Source: Rhodocyclaceae bacterium (GTDB lineage Bacteria > Pseudomonadota > Gammaproteobacteria > Burkholderiales > Rhodocyclaceae). From it: DNA of 64,000 bases. The DNA lies in NCBI GenBank assembly GCA_023383815.1, contig JAHDYG010000002.1, positions 1 to 64,000 of the forward strand, read 5' to 3'. Both the position numbers and the translations under genes were made by a program. Positions 1 to 8,263 of this stretch are shown piece by piece. Position 1 is the stretch's first letter. Every line of letters starts with the position of its first letter. The notes beneath the pieces were generated by a model that had not been told where the DNA came from, made no database searches, and saw nothing but the letters and a program-made list of their open reading frames with translations.

Positions 1-873
1 GGAGTTGCGCACGATCCACTCGCGCGTCTCGTGGATGTTCTTGCCGGTGGAGAGATCCATCACCGTGTCGCCGCCCCAGCGGATCGACCAGGTCATTTTC
101 TCGACCTCTTCCTGGATCGAGGAGCCGAGCGCCGAGTTGCCGATGTTGGCGTTGATCTTGGTCAGGAAGTTGCGGCCGATGATCATCGGCTCGCTTTCCG
201 GGTGGTTGATGTTGTTCGGGATGATGGCGCGGCCGCGGGCGACTTCGCTGCGGACGAATTCCGGCGTGATCTCGGCAGGGATGCTGGCGCCGAAGCTCTG
301 GCCGGGGTGCTGGCGGGTCAGCAGGCGCGCCATCTTGTCGCCGGTCGGGCCGGCGTTCTTCAGCGACTCGATGTAGGCGGCGCGGTTCAGGTTCTCGCGG
401 ATGGCGACGAACTCCATCTCCGGCGTGATGATGCCCTTGCGCGCGTAGTGCATCTGGCTGACGTTCATGCCGGCCTTGGCGCGCAAGGGCTTCCGGTGCA
501 GGCCGGGGAAGCGCAGCTCGTCGAGGCTCCGGTCGGCGGCGCGCTGGCGGCCGAATTCGGACGATAGGTCGGGAAGCTGCTCGGTATCGCCGCGCTCGGC
601 GATCCACTGCGCGCGCAGCGCCGGCAGGCCGGAGCGAATGTCGATCGCAGCCTGAGGATCGGAGTACGGGCCGGAGCAGTCGTAGACGAAGATCGGCGGG
701 TTCTTCTCGCCGCCGAACATGGTCGGCGTGTCGTCCTGGTGGATCTCGCGCATCGGCACGCGGATGTCCGGGCGCGAACCCTCGACGTAGATCTTCTGCG
801 AGTTGGGCAGCGGCTGGATCGCAGCGGCGTCTACATGGGCGGTGGCTGCGATGAATTGTTCGTTGGCGTTCAT
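1..873 (-). CDS. thiC: Phosphomethylpyrimidine synthase ThiC (partial, 3' end outside window)
   Basis: Radical-SAM enzyme that converts aminoimidazole ribotide to the hydroxymethylpyrimidine phosphate of thiamine. The visible N-terminal part (about 290 residues, reading leftwards from the ATG at 871-873) starts [10 protein letters not shown] and contains ThiC-typical stretches such as [20 protein letters not shown] and the segment around [23 protein letters not shown] ribosome site lies just upstream on the minus strand. It follows thiD after 50 bases, so both are probably transcribed from the riboswitch upstream of thiD. The C-terminal [4Fe-4S] cysteine motif falls outside the window. Assignment is secure from length and motif continuity. 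Confidence 0.96.
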   Translation of the reverse strand, partial: MNANEQFIAATAHVDAAAIQPLPNSQKIYVEGSRPDIRVPMREIHQDDTPTMFGGEKNPPIFVYDCSGPYSDPQAAIDIRSGLPALRAQWIAERGDTEQLPDLSSEFGRQRAADRSLDELRFPGLHRKPLRAKAGMNVSQMHYARKGIITPEMEFVAIRENLNRAAYIESLKNAGPTGDKMARLLTRQHPGQSFGASIPAEITPEFVRSEVARGRAIIPNNINHPESEPMIIGRNFLTKINANIGNSALGSSIQEEVEKMTWSIRWGGDTVMDLSTGKNIHETREWIVRNS

Positions 874-923
874 CGGGTGTTCTCCGGTTCGGGGTGGGAG
901 GCGGACCTATGCGGCGGATGCCG

Positions 924-1772
924 TCACTGCCCGTTCTTTGGGCCCCAGAGGGCGTGAAAGTGGTGGACCGGGCCATGGCCGTGCCCGACCCGCAGCTGGC
1001 CGGAGGCCTTGATCGCGCGCAGCAGGTAGCTGCGCGCCTCGCGTACTGCGGACTCGACGCCCGACAGCGTGCCTGCCCGCTGTGGCAGCAAGGCCGCGAC
1101 GGCGGAAGAAAGGGTGCAGCCGGTGCCGTGCGTGTTCTTCGATTCGATCCGGTGGGCGGGCAGCTCGATCATCCGGTCGCCGTCGAACAGGAGGTCGACC
1201 AGCTCATCGCCCGGCAGATGCCCGCCCTTCAGGAGCACCCAGCGCTCGCTCGAAAGGGGCAGCAACTCGCGCAGCCGCTCCGCGCAGCGGTACATCTCGC
1301 GCAGGGTGTCCGGTGCGCGCACCTCGAGCAGCACTCCCGCCTCGGGAAGGTTGGGCGTGATCATGAAACTCACCGGCAGCAACGCTTCGCGCAGCATCGC
1401 AACGGCGCTTCGGGCAAGCAGGTGGTCACCGCTCTTGGCGACCATCACCGGGTCGCAGACGACATGAGGCGCAGCGAAATGTGCAAGCCGCTCGGCGGTC
1501 GTGCGTACGATGTCGGCAGTGCCCAGCATGCCGAGCTTGACCGCGTCGATCCGGATGTCGGCGAACAGGGTGTCGATCTGCAGCCGGAGAAAATCGGGCG
1601 GAGGGGTGTGGACGCCGGTCACGGCCTGCGTGTTCTGGGCCGTCAGGGCCGCCACGATGCCGCATCCGTAGGCACCGAGCGCCGAGAAGGTCTTGATGTC
1701 GGCCAGCACGCCGGCGCCGCCCGACGGGTCTACGCCGGCGATGCTCACGACATTGGGTGGATCAAGATTCAA
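924..1772 (-). CDS. thiD: Hydroxymethylpyrimidine kinase / HMP-phosphate kinase ThiD
   Basis: Ribokinase-fold kinase that phosphorylates HMP and HMP-P in thiamine synthesis. The 282-residue protein shows the family N-terminus VVSIAGVDPSGGAGVLADIK, the conserved VCDPVMVAKSG segment and the anion-hole/catalytic motif NTHGTGCTLSSAVAA near the C-terminus. Length is normal for a stand-alone ThiD; there is no ThiE fusion. It is the first gene of a thiD-thiC unit directly downstream of a TPP riboswitch, which fits co-regulation by thiamine pyrophosphate. Confidence 0.95.
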   Translation of the reverse strand: MNLDPPNVVSIAGVDPSGGAGVLADIKTFSALGAYGCGIVAALTAQNTQAVTGVHTPPPDFLRLQIDTLFADIRIDAVKLGMLGTADIVRTTAERLAHFAAPHVVCDPVMVAKSGDHLLARSAVAMLREALLPVSFMITPNLPEAGVLLEVRAPDTLREMYRCAERLRELLPLSSERWVLLKGGHLPGDELVDLLFDGDRMIELPAHRIESKNTHGTGCTLSSAVAALLPQRAGTLSGVESAVREARSYLLRAIKASGQLRVGHGHGPVHHFHALWGPKNGQ

Positions 1773-1844
1773 GGGGCGCGCTCCTCACGTGCGAGTCTGC
1801 CGTGGCGTGGAGGAACGGGCTGAGGGCGGGCGGTGAGGCGGGCG

Positions 1845-1935
1845 TCTCGCGTTTCCCTACGCCGGTGCAAACCGGATCAGGTTCCAAGGGTATTTCTCAG
1901 CCGGACCTTCGGACCGGCACCCCCAACGAAGCGTC
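1845..1935 (-). promoter_or_regulatory. TPP riboswitch (THI element)
   Basis: On the minus strand the sequence runs through the hallmarks of the thiamine-pyrophosphate riboswitch: GGGGGTGCCGG, then GGCTGAGAAATACCC, then GAACCTGATCCGG and the closing GCGTAGGGAA. It sits about 75 bases before thiD and is oriented to read into thiD-thiC. By family knowledge, TPP binding should lower expression through sequestration of the ribosome site or through termination; I cannot tell which from the bases alone. Confidence 0.95.
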
Positions 1936-2028
1936 AACGCTACCCGAGCGACGCGGTGGCTGCAAGAGAGGTGACGACTGAGAGGGGATGACTGAGGGCG
2001 TGCGCGGGGTGCCCACGGCGAACGTACT

Positions 2029-2607
2029 TCAGTCCATGCCCCAGCCGATCAGGGCGCCCAGGCCCAGAACGGCAAAGAGCACGGCTGCGATGCCATGCAG
2101 CAGGGTGACGGGCAGACGGCGTGCAATGCGATCGCCGGCCAGGACCGCCGGCGCATTGGCGATCATCATGCCCAAGGTGGTGCCGGTGACGACTGCAATG
2201 AAGGTGTCGTAACGTGCCGCCAGCATGACGGTCGCGATCTGGGTCTTGTCACCCATCTCGGCGAGGAAGAATGCGACGGTCGTTGCGGCAAAGACGCCGA
2301 TACGCGGGATGGCTGCATCCTTCTCGTCGAGCTTGTCGGGGATCAGGATCCACACCGCCATTGCGAGGAAGGACAGGCCGAGAAGCCAGCGCAGGGTGTC
2401 GGGGCCGATCACCGACGTCAGCCAGGCGCCGAGCGCAGCGGCGAAGGCGTGATTGGCGAGCGTCGCAACAAGGATGCCGGACAGGATCGGCCACGGTGCA
2501 CGAAAGCGTGCGGCCAGCATGAAGGCGAGCAACTGGGTCTTGTCACCGATCTCGGCCAGCGCAACGATGCCGGTGGAGACAAGGAGTGCATCGAAGGATC
2601 CGGTCAT
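2029..2607 (-). CDS. GDT1/TMEM165 (UPF0016)-family cation transporter, probable Mn exporter
   Basis: Six-helix inner-membrane protein of 192 residues made of two homologous halves, each with the family signature: EIGDKTQLLAF near residue 19 and EMGDKTQIATV near residue 116. Members of this family (MneA/MntX in bacteria, GDT1 in yeast) export Mn2+ or exchange Ca2+/Mn2+ for protons; the acidic residues of the two E-x-G-D motifs line the ion path. It lies 77 bases downstream of the chemoreceptor gene on the same strand and could be co-transcribed. I see no yybP-ykoY manganese riboswitch in the short gap. Metal specificity is inferred from family, not shown by sequence. Confidence 0.88.
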   Translation of the reverse strand: MTGSFDALLVSTGIVALAEIGDKTQLLAFMLAARFRAPWPILSGILVATLANHAFAAALGAWLTSVIGPDTLRWLLGLSFLAMAVWILIPDKLDEKDAAIPRIGVFAATTVAFFLAEMGDKTQIATVMLAARYDTFIAVVTGTTLGMMIANAPAVLAGDRIARRLPVTLLHGIAAVLFAVLGLGALIGWGMD

Positions 2608-2684
2608 CGTGCGCGCGGGTCGGGCAAAGGGCGCATCATGCCATCACGGCGCGGCCGTTGCAGCCCGCCGGATCGCCCGATCGC

Positions 2685-3803
2685 TCAGTGCTTGCAGAGC
2701 ATGCGTGGATCTCCTTCGCCGCTCGTCGCCATGTGCTCGAGTCCGCGCAGCACCGTGAGGCTGGAAGACTCCATGTCGGCGACGGCCTTCAGCAGCGTCG
2801 CCCGATCGCCGGCGCGCAGCGCGCGCAGCGCGGCGATCGCCGAGTCGTGCACCTTGGCGTGCGGGGATTCGATCTCGCGATACCCTGCCAGTTGCGAAAA
2901 ACACTCCTTGCCTTCGCCCTCGTAGTACCACTTTCCGAGGCGGCATTCGCGATGCGAGGCGAAGCTCTTTTCGTCGTCGTCCGACAGGCCGAACAGCACC
3001 TTGTAGAGGCGGAACTTGTAGATCAGGTGGTCGACCTTCGCAAGCTCGCAGAAACCGCGCAGTGCGGAGGTGGCGACCGCAAGCTCCATGTGCGAGGACA
3101 TGTCGAGCAGCTTGTGCATCGTCTGCGCGGTCTGCTGGCCGTCCTGGCTGAAATGGGCGGCCTGCTCGGCGAGTTCCGCGATGCGGTCGCGGCTGCCGCT
3201 GCTGTCGGCGCGGATTTTCGTGACGAGTGCGGTGATCTCGCTGGTGGCATTGGCCGTGCGCTCGGCGAGCTTGCGCACCTCGTCGGCGACGACGGCGAAC
3301 CCGCGCCCTTGCTCACCCGCGCGGGCTGCTTCGATCGCGGCATTGAGCGCGAGCAGGTTGGTCTGATCGGCGATCTCCTTGATCAGCTGCACGATGCCGC
3401 CGATTGCCTGGGCACGCCCGTCCAGCTCCCCGACCTGGGTCGTGGCCTCCTCCGACTTGTGGGCAAGGACATCGAGACGGCTGGCGATCTGCTCGACCGA
3501 CTGCTGGCCATCGAGCGAAAGCCCCTGTGCCTCGACGGCGTGATCCTTCTGTTCGCGCATCGTCGTTGCGAGGGCCGCGAGCGAGTGCTGGGTTTCAGTG
3601 AGGGATTCGCCGAAGGATTGCAGATTCTGCAGCAGGGCTTCCATCTGCTGTGCCTTGTCCCGGCATTGCTGCGCCTCCTGTTCGGCGCGCTCGACCCGGC
3701 GGTTGGCCTCGGCGAGCGCCGCGTCGCGTTCGGCCAGTTGCTGCAGCAGGGCAGCATGGGCCGCCTCGTCCTGGAGTTTCTTCTTCTTGTTGCCGAATAG
3801 CAT
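2685..3803 (-). CDS. Soluble methyl-accepting chemotaxis protein with C-terminal CZB zinc-binding domain
   Basis: A 372-residue cytoplasmic chemoreceptor with no transmembrane segment. After the start MLFGNKKKK comes a long coiled coil (residues about 10-100), then the signalling hairpin with the nearly invariant tip [20 protein letters not shown] and [18 protein letters not shown]. The C-terminus is a chemoreceptor zinc-binding domain: [16 protein letters not shown] and PHAKVH supply the His/Cys/His/His ligands. CZB receptors sense zinc or hypochlorite through the Zn-Cys site. The start at 3801-3803 was chosen because coding character begins there; the frame remains open upstream but the translation there is arginine/serine-rich and unlike any domain. 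A sigma-28-like promoter precedes it. Confidence 0.93.
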   Translation of the reverse strand: MLFGNKKKKLQDEAAHAALLQQLAERDAALAEANRRVERAEQEAQQCRDKAQQMEALLQNLQSFGESLTETQHSLAALATTMREQKDHAVEAQGLSLDGQQSVEQIASRLDVLAHKSEEATTQVGELDGRAQAIGGIVQLIKEIADQTNLLALNAAIEAARAGEQGRGFAVVADEVRKLAERTANATSEITALVTKIRADSSGSRDRIAELAEQAAHFSQDGQQTAQTMHKLLDMSSHMELAVATSALRGFCELAKVDHLIYKFRLYKVLFGLSDDDEKSFASHRECRLGKWYYEGEGKECFSQLAGYREIESPHAKVHDSAIAALRALRAGDRATLLKAVADMESSSLTVLRGLEHMATSGEGDPRMLCKH

Positions 3804-3900
3804 GATGGCGCTCGAGCGAGAGTGATGATGGAAGGGCGAAGGATTCTTGAACGGAATCGAAGAACGGGACCGAGTTCCGCCGTGTGTCGTACCAGATCCG

Positions 3901-3927
3901 TTTTCGTCGTTGCAGGAAGGAACTTTA
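3901..3927 (-). promoter_or_regulatory. Flagellar sigma-28 (FliA)-type promoter for the chemoreceptor
   Basis: Read on the minus strand: TAAAGTTC, an 11-base spacer, then GACGAAAA. The FliA consensus is TAAAGTTT-N11-GCCGATAA, so the match is 7/8 and 6/8 with the ideal spacer. It lies about 100 bases before the chemoreceptor start, a gene class commonly controlled by FliA. Confidence 0.72.
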
Positions 3928-4040
3928 GGGCCTCTTCCTTGCCGGTGACTTACCCTCCGACAAGGCCGGTTCGATCCGCCGCCATCAAAGTGACGGCTGT
4001 GCCCGGAGCCTGCGTCTCGAGGTGCCGGGGCGGCGCCCGC

Positions 4041-4068
4041 TAAAGTATCCGAGTCGTGTGGCCGATGA
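4041..4068 (+). promoter_or_regulatory. Possible sigma-28-type promoter for the carbonic-anhydrase-like gene
   Basis: TAAAGTAT followed after 12 bases by GCCGATGA, against the FliA consensus TAAAGTTT-N11-GCCGATAA. Both boxes match at 7/8 or better, but the spacer is one base longer than ideal. It would start transcription only about 10-20 bases before the ATG at 4090. The rest of 3804-4089 holds no gene. Confidence 0.42.
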
Positions 4069-4089
4069 AGCGGGTAATCCATTCCGGCG

Positions 4090-5574
4090 ATGAAGATGGT
4101 GACCCGCGATCTGCTCCGTACCCGTTTGATCTGCTGCGCCGTGGCGATCCTCGGCGGCGCCGGTGCGTGGGCACAGGACGATGGCTGGGAGACGATCGTG
4201 CGCGATCGCAACCGGCAGGTGCAGATCGACCGCAACAGCATCATCCAGTCCGATGCCGGAGTGAAGGTTGCCTGGGGCCGGGTCGTGCTGGCACCGGCCG
4301 AGGCTGCGGCGGCCGGCTACACGACGATCCAGGCGATGAACCGCTACGACTGCCACAACCGCAGTTTCGTCACCGTCAAGCGACGCTACCTCGATGCCCA
4401 GAACATCGTCGTGCGTGAGGACGACGTCGGGGATCAGAAACCGATCCTCGTCGTGCGCAACAGCGTCGACGAACGGCTCTGGTCGGAGGTCTGCGATCCG
4501 CCATCGACCGCGGACCTGGCCGAGCTTGCCGAACGCGCCGCGCAGGCAGCGCAGGGGGCGGAGCCCGCGGAGCCGGCCGTCGAGCCCGACCGGGCGCGTC
4601 CGCCGCCGTCGCCTGCCGTCCGTCCCGAGCGCACGCCTGCGCCGGTATCGGAGCGCACGGCACCGTCGCGCTTGCCGTCGCAGGCCGACCCGGAACGGGC
4701 ACCGGTGCGCGAGGCGGGTTCGGTTGCGCAGTCCGCGGACGTGGCGCTGCCCTTGCCGGTGGCGCCCCGTGCTCCGGTTCGTTCGCAGACTCCACCGCCG
4801 ATCGCGCCGCAGGCACCGACCTTGACGGTGACTGCCGAACCGGTGCCACGTTCGGCACCGAAACCCTCACCCCGCACGGCTGCTGGGGCATCCGGGGCCG
4901 CGCGCTGGAGTTACGCCGGGGACAGCGGTCCGGAGCACTGGGGGCGCCTGCGTCCGGAGTGGGCGCTGTGCGCGAACGGACGCCAGCAATCGCCGATCGA
5001 TCTGACCGGAGGGGTCGTGGTCGATCTCGACCCCCCCGCGTTCGACTATCGCCTGACACAGTTCCGCATCGTAGACGTCGGCACCACCTTGCAGGTCCAC
5101 GTCGGCGAGGGGATGGCGGTCGATCTGCGCGGCCAGCGTTACGTGCTGACGCACTTCGAGTTCCGTCGCCAGTCCGAGCATCCTGTCTCGGGCTTTCGCC
5201 GTGACATGTCGGTCCTGTTCCATCACCGCGATGCACAGGGGCGCCAGGCCATCGTCGAGGTGATGCTCGATCAGCGTGAGGTACCCAACCCGGTGATCGC
5301 TGCGCTTCTCAACAATCTGCCGCTCGAACGCGGCGGCGAGCATGCGCCGATCCTGCCGATCGATCCGACCGATCTGCTGCCGGTCGAGCCGGGGCACCAT
5401 CTGTACATGGGCTCCCTGCCCACGCCGCCGTGCTCCGAGGGAGTCCTGTGGGCGGTCATGAAGCAGCCGGTGGGGGTATCGGCGGAGCAGCTGGACATCT
5501 TCGCCCGCCTGTATCCTGCCAACAACCGTCCCCTGCAAGCCGGTAACGGCCGGCTTGTGCTCGAGTCGCGCTGA
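4090..5574 (+). CDS. Secreted adhesin-E-like / carbonic-anhydrase-fold protein lacking zinc ligands
   Basis: A 494-residue exported protein. Residues 1-28 form a signal peptide ending AWAQD. Residues about 30-136 resemble the surface-adhesin E domain (W-x-x-I start, DC and VC cysteines). Residues about 140-268 are a Pro/Ala/Arg-rich linker. Residues 272-494 are an alpha-carbonic-anhydrase fold: HWG at 283-285, [10 protein letters not shown] at 296-305, SEH at 362-364, [13 protein letters not shown] at 442-454. The catalytic site is not conserved. Where active enzymes have F-H-F-H this one reads FEFR (356-359); the third ligand position is Leu376; the gatekeeper threonine position is Pro444. 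The fold-stabilising cysteines C294 and C448 remain. A binding or adhesion role is more likely than CO2 hydration. The ATG at 4096 is an alternative start. Confidence 0.85.
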   Translation: MKMVTRDLLRTRLICCAVAILGGAGAWAQDDGWETIVRDRNRQVQIDRNSIIQSDAGVKVAWGRVVLAPAEAAAAGYTTIQAMNRYDCHNRSFVTVKRRYLDAQNIVVREDDVGDQKPILVVRNSVDERLWSEVCDPPSTADLAELAERAAQAAQGAEPAEPAVEPDRARPPPSPAVRPERTPAPVSERTAPSRLPSQADPERAPVREAGSVAQSADVALPLPVAPRAPVRSQTPPPIAPQAPTLTVTAEPVPRSAPKPSPRTAAGASGAARWSYAGDSGPEHWGRLRPEWALCANGRQQSPIDLTGGVVVDLDPPAFDYRLTQFRIVDVGTTLQVHVGEGMAVDLRGQRYVLTHFEFRRQSEHPVSGFRRDMSVLFHHRDAQGRQAIVEVMLDQREVPNPVIAALLNNLPLERGGEHAPILPIDPTDLLPVEPGHHLYMGSLPTPPCSEGVLWAVMKQPVGVSAEQLDIFARLYPANNRPLQAGNGRLVLESR

Positions 5575-5589
5575 ACCCGAAGATCGGGC

Positions 5590-6789
5590 TCAGCGTGTAG
5601 CGCCGCGGACTGCCGCGGCGTAGGCGGCCAGGGCTGCGCCAGCGAGCACGGCCAGCAGCAGCGCCATCGTCGGGTAGCGTCCGGCGTCGGCGACGAGAAC
5701 GGCGACCAGCACCGGTGCGATGGCTTTCGCGAAGAAGGCGGGCTGCGCGAGGTGCCCCATCATCCGGCCGTAGTCGTTGCGGCCGAACAGTTCGGCCGGC
5801 ACGGTGCCACGCACGATGCTCATGACCCCGTTCGACAGGCCGTAGAGCGTTGCGAACGCGAAGGCCAGCCACGGCGCGAGACCGACCTGCCACAGCAGCA
5901 GCATCGCAAGAAGCATCCCGGTGAACACGGCGATGCCTACGCGGGTTGCCGCCACGCCGCGCGCAACCGCCAGTTCCAGGATGCGGCCCACGACCTGCAT
6001 GGGTCCGATCAGCGACGCGGCGAGAATTGCGGTAGCGCCCTCGAGGCCCGACGCGCGCAGGGCTCCGATCGCGTGCACCGCTGTGGCGGAGATCACGAAC
6101 GAGGAGATCGTGAACGCGGCCGCCAGCCGCAGGAAGCGCCGCCGCCGACCGGATGAGGGTACCGGGCCGGCGGTCGATGCGGGTGGCGTCGCGGGCGCCG
6201 GGACACGCGTTCGCGGCAATGCGAAGCGATGGATCGGCAGGCAGATCAGCAGATGCAGGAGGGCGAACAGTCCGATGGTCGGGCGCCAGCCCAGACTCTC
6301 GTTCAGGTGCCATGCGAGCGGCCAGAATACCGTGCTGGCCAGCCCGCCGAAGAGCGTCAATGCCGTCAGGGCCGGGCGATAGCGGGATCCGGTGAACTGG
6401 CTCAGCGCGGGGAAGGCGGCATCGTAGAGATTGGCCGCCATGGCGATTCCGGCGAGCATCCATCCACCGAAGAAGACCAGCGGATGCCCGGCGAGCGCAA
6501 TGACGGCCAGCGCCAGCGCACTGACGAGCGAGCCCGCTGCAAGGACGATCGAGCCGCCGAGCCGGTCGATCGCACGACCGACTGCGGGTGACACCAGGCC
6601 CGACACGCCCAGGCTCAGCGAGAAGGCGCCGAACACCGTGCTGGTGGTCATCCCGAGGCTCTCGGCCATCGGGCCGGCGAGCACCGCGATCGCATAGAAG
6701 AGGCTCCCCCACGTGATGATCTGCCCGACCCCGAAGAGCGGCACGATGACCCACAGGCGGGCGGGCACTGGATCGGTGGACGGATTCAT
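5590..6789 (-). CDS. Major facilitator superfamily transporter
   Basis: A 399-residue, 12-helix membrane protein. The N-terminal half starts ARLWVIVPLFGVGQIITWGS and carries the loop 2-3 segment GRAIDRLGG typical of MFS. The halves are joined by a Pro/Ser/Arg-rich loop around residue 195. The start at 6787-6789 is favoured because the first helix begins shortly after it; the open frame continues upstream without coding character. Related proteins are often annotated as MFS permeases of the YbfB or monocarboxylate type, but substrate cannot be read from the sequence. It stands alone on the minus strand between convergent and divergent neighbours. Confidence 0.85.
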   Translation of the reverse strand: MNPSTDPVPARLWVIVPLFGVGQIITWGSLFYAIAVLAGPMAESLGMTTSTVFGAFSLSLGVSGLVSPAVGRAIDRLGGSIVLAAGSLVSALALAVIALAGHPLVFFGGWMLAGIAMAANLYDAAFPALSQFTGSRYRPALTALTLFGGLASTVFWPLAWHLNESLGWRPTIGLFALLHLLICLPIHRFALPRTRVPAPATPPASTAGPVPSSGRRRRFLRLAAAFTISSFVISATAVHAIGALRASGLEGATAILAASLIGPMQVVGRILELAVARGVAATRVGIAVFTGMLLAMLLLWQVGLAPWLAFAFATLYGLSNGVMSIVRGTVPAELFGRNDYGRMMGHLAQPAFFAKAIAPVLVAVLVADAGRYPTMALLLAVLAGAALAAYAAAVRGATR

Positions 6790-7091
6790 TCTGTGTTGGC
6801 GGCGGAGCCCGGTCGCGTGCGGGGGCGGACCCGGAATTCTCGCATCCGCCCGGCTGGCCGGAAAGCCGGTTTTCGAATTCTGGTTCTGGACTGGGTCCAG
6901 AGTGGAAGCGATCTTGTCGGTCCCGCCGGTCGATCGATTTCCGTATTGTCGTCGGGGATATTCTTGCGTTCTTGAAATGCGCATGAAATCAGACGGTTCC
7001 GATCGATCTGTGCGCCAGGCACGGTTCTTGTATCGGCTCGATGCAGGCGGTAAGCGAGGTTGCCGCGATTCGACAAGAACAGGGGGAGTGC
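6790..7091. other. Divergent intergenic region between MFS gene and hydrogenase operon
   Basis: About 300 bases with no gene. It contains a perfect inverted repeat, TCTGGAC-TGG-GTCCAGA at 6885-6901, that could bind a dimeric regulator, and a sigma-54-like site at 7017-7031 listed separately. No riboswitch or RNA gene was recognised. Confidence 0.5.
7017..7031 (+). promoter_or_regulatory. Candidate sigma-54 promoter of the hyb operon
   Basis: AGGCACGGTTCTTGT resembles the sigma-54 consensus TGGCACG-N4-TTGC, with the essential GG at 7018-7019 and a GT instead of GC ten bases further on. Uptake-hydrogenase operons in related bacteria are often sigma-54 dependent. The predicted start is about 50 bases before hybO. 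The imperfect -12 element keeps confidence low. Confidence 0.35.
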
Positions 7092-8261
7092 ATGCACCAA
7101 GAACTGAAAGAACTGGCCGCAGCCTGGGCGGCGCGTCCGGTAGAAGAGCGCCTCGGCATGACCCGGCGCGAGTTCATGACCTTCTGCGCGACGCTGGCGA
7201 CGACGCTCGGCCTGCCGACCGGCGCGCATGCCGCGGTGGAAAAGGCCATGGAGGCAAAGCGCCGGCCGTCGGTGATCTGGCTGCATTTCCAGGAATGCAC
7301 CGGTTGTACCGAATCGATGCTGCGAGCCGAGCATCCGACGCTGGAGAAGCTGATTCTCGACGTCATCTCGCTCGACTACCACGAGACGCTGTTCGCGGCG
7401 GCCGGCCATCAGATCGAGGCCGCGCTGAAGAGCGCGATGACCGAGAACAAGGGCCAGTATGTGCTCGTCGTCGAAGGGGCGATTCCGACCCGTGACAACG
7501 GCATCTACTGCAAGGTCGCGGGCCAGACCGCGATCGAGATGACGCGCAAGGTTGCTGCCGATGCGGCAGCCGTGATCGCGATCGGCTCCTGTGCCTCCTG
7601 GGGTGGCATGCCGGCGACCGACCCCAACCCGACCGGTGCGGTCGGCGTACACAAGATCATCGACAAGCCGGTCGTGAATATCCCCGGCTGTCCGCCCAAT
7701 CCGTACAACTTCCTGGCGACGGTGGTGCATTTCCTGACCTTCGGCAGCCTGCCCCCGGTCGACCACCTGAACCGGCCGCTGTTTGCCTATTCGCGCCTGA
7801 TCCACGAGCACTGCGAGCGGCGCGCGCACTTCGATGCCGGGCGCTTCGCGATGGAGTTCGGCGACGAGGGCCACCGCAAGGGCTACTGCCTGTACAAGCT
7901 CGGCTGCAAGGGGCCGGAAACTTACGCCAACTGTCCGACCATCCTCTTCGGCGATGCTGGCAGCGGCACCTGGCCGGTCGGCTGCGGACACCCCTGTATC
8001 GGCTGTACCGAGGAGGGTGTGGGCTTCACCAAGCCGATTCATACGCTGGCGCGGGTCAAGAACCTCGAGCCGCCGACGACGTACCCGGGTACCAAGGAGC
8101 CGCAGGGCAAGGGCTTCACGGTTGGGGCCGGTGCCGTGCTGGCGGCGGTCGCGGGGGCTGCGGCCGGGGCCGGGGCGATGGTCGCGCGCAATCTTGGCAA
8201 GGGCACGGACGGTGGCGCCTCCGGCGGTGAGGGTGGCAAGAGCGGTCCGGCGGGGAACTGA
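7092..8261 (+). CDS. hybO: [NiFe] hydrogenase small subunit (HybO/HupS type)
   Basis: Electron-transferring subunit of a membrane-bound uptake hydrogenase, 389 residues. The ATG at 7092 is chosen because AGGGGGAG lies 3-10 bases before it. Residues 24-31 hold the twin-arginine signal TRREFMTF, so the folded heterodimer should leave the cytoplasm through Tat. Iron-sulfur ligands are visible: ECTGCTESM and GSCASWGG and NIPGCPPNP for the proximal cluster; CLYKLGCKGPETYANCP and GCGHPCIGC for the others. A hydrophobic Ala/Gly helix near the C-terminus could anchor it in the membrane. It opens the hybO-A-B-C-D-G-E operon; the arrangement with HybA and HybB places it with group 1c hydrogenases. Confidence 0.95.
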   Translation: MHQELKELAAAWAARPVEERLGMTRREFMTFCATLATTLGLPTGAHAAVEKAMEAKRRPSVIWLHFQECTGCTESMLRAEHPTLEKLILDVISLDYHETLFAAAGHQIEAALKSAMTENKGQYVLVVEGAIPTRDNGIYCKVAGQTAIEMTRKVAADAAAVIAIGSCASWGGMPATDPNPTGAVGVHKIIDKPVVNIPGCPPNPYNFLATVVHFLTFGSLPPVDHLNRPLFAYSRLIHEHCERRAHFDAGRFAMEFGDEGHRKGYCLYKLGCKGPETYANCPTILFGDAGSGTWPVGCGHPCIGCTEEGVGFTKPIHTLARVKNLEPPTTYPGTKEPQGKGFTVGAGAVLAAVAGAAAGAGAMVARNLGKGTDGGASGGEGGKSGPAGN

Positions 8262-8263
8262 CC

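Noticed and set aside
3804-4244. In-frame extension of the chemoreceptor gene far upstream on the minus strand
   Set aside because: The extra translation is rich in Arg/Ser/Pro without any domain, runs across the sigma-28-like promoters and overlaps the start of the opposite gene.
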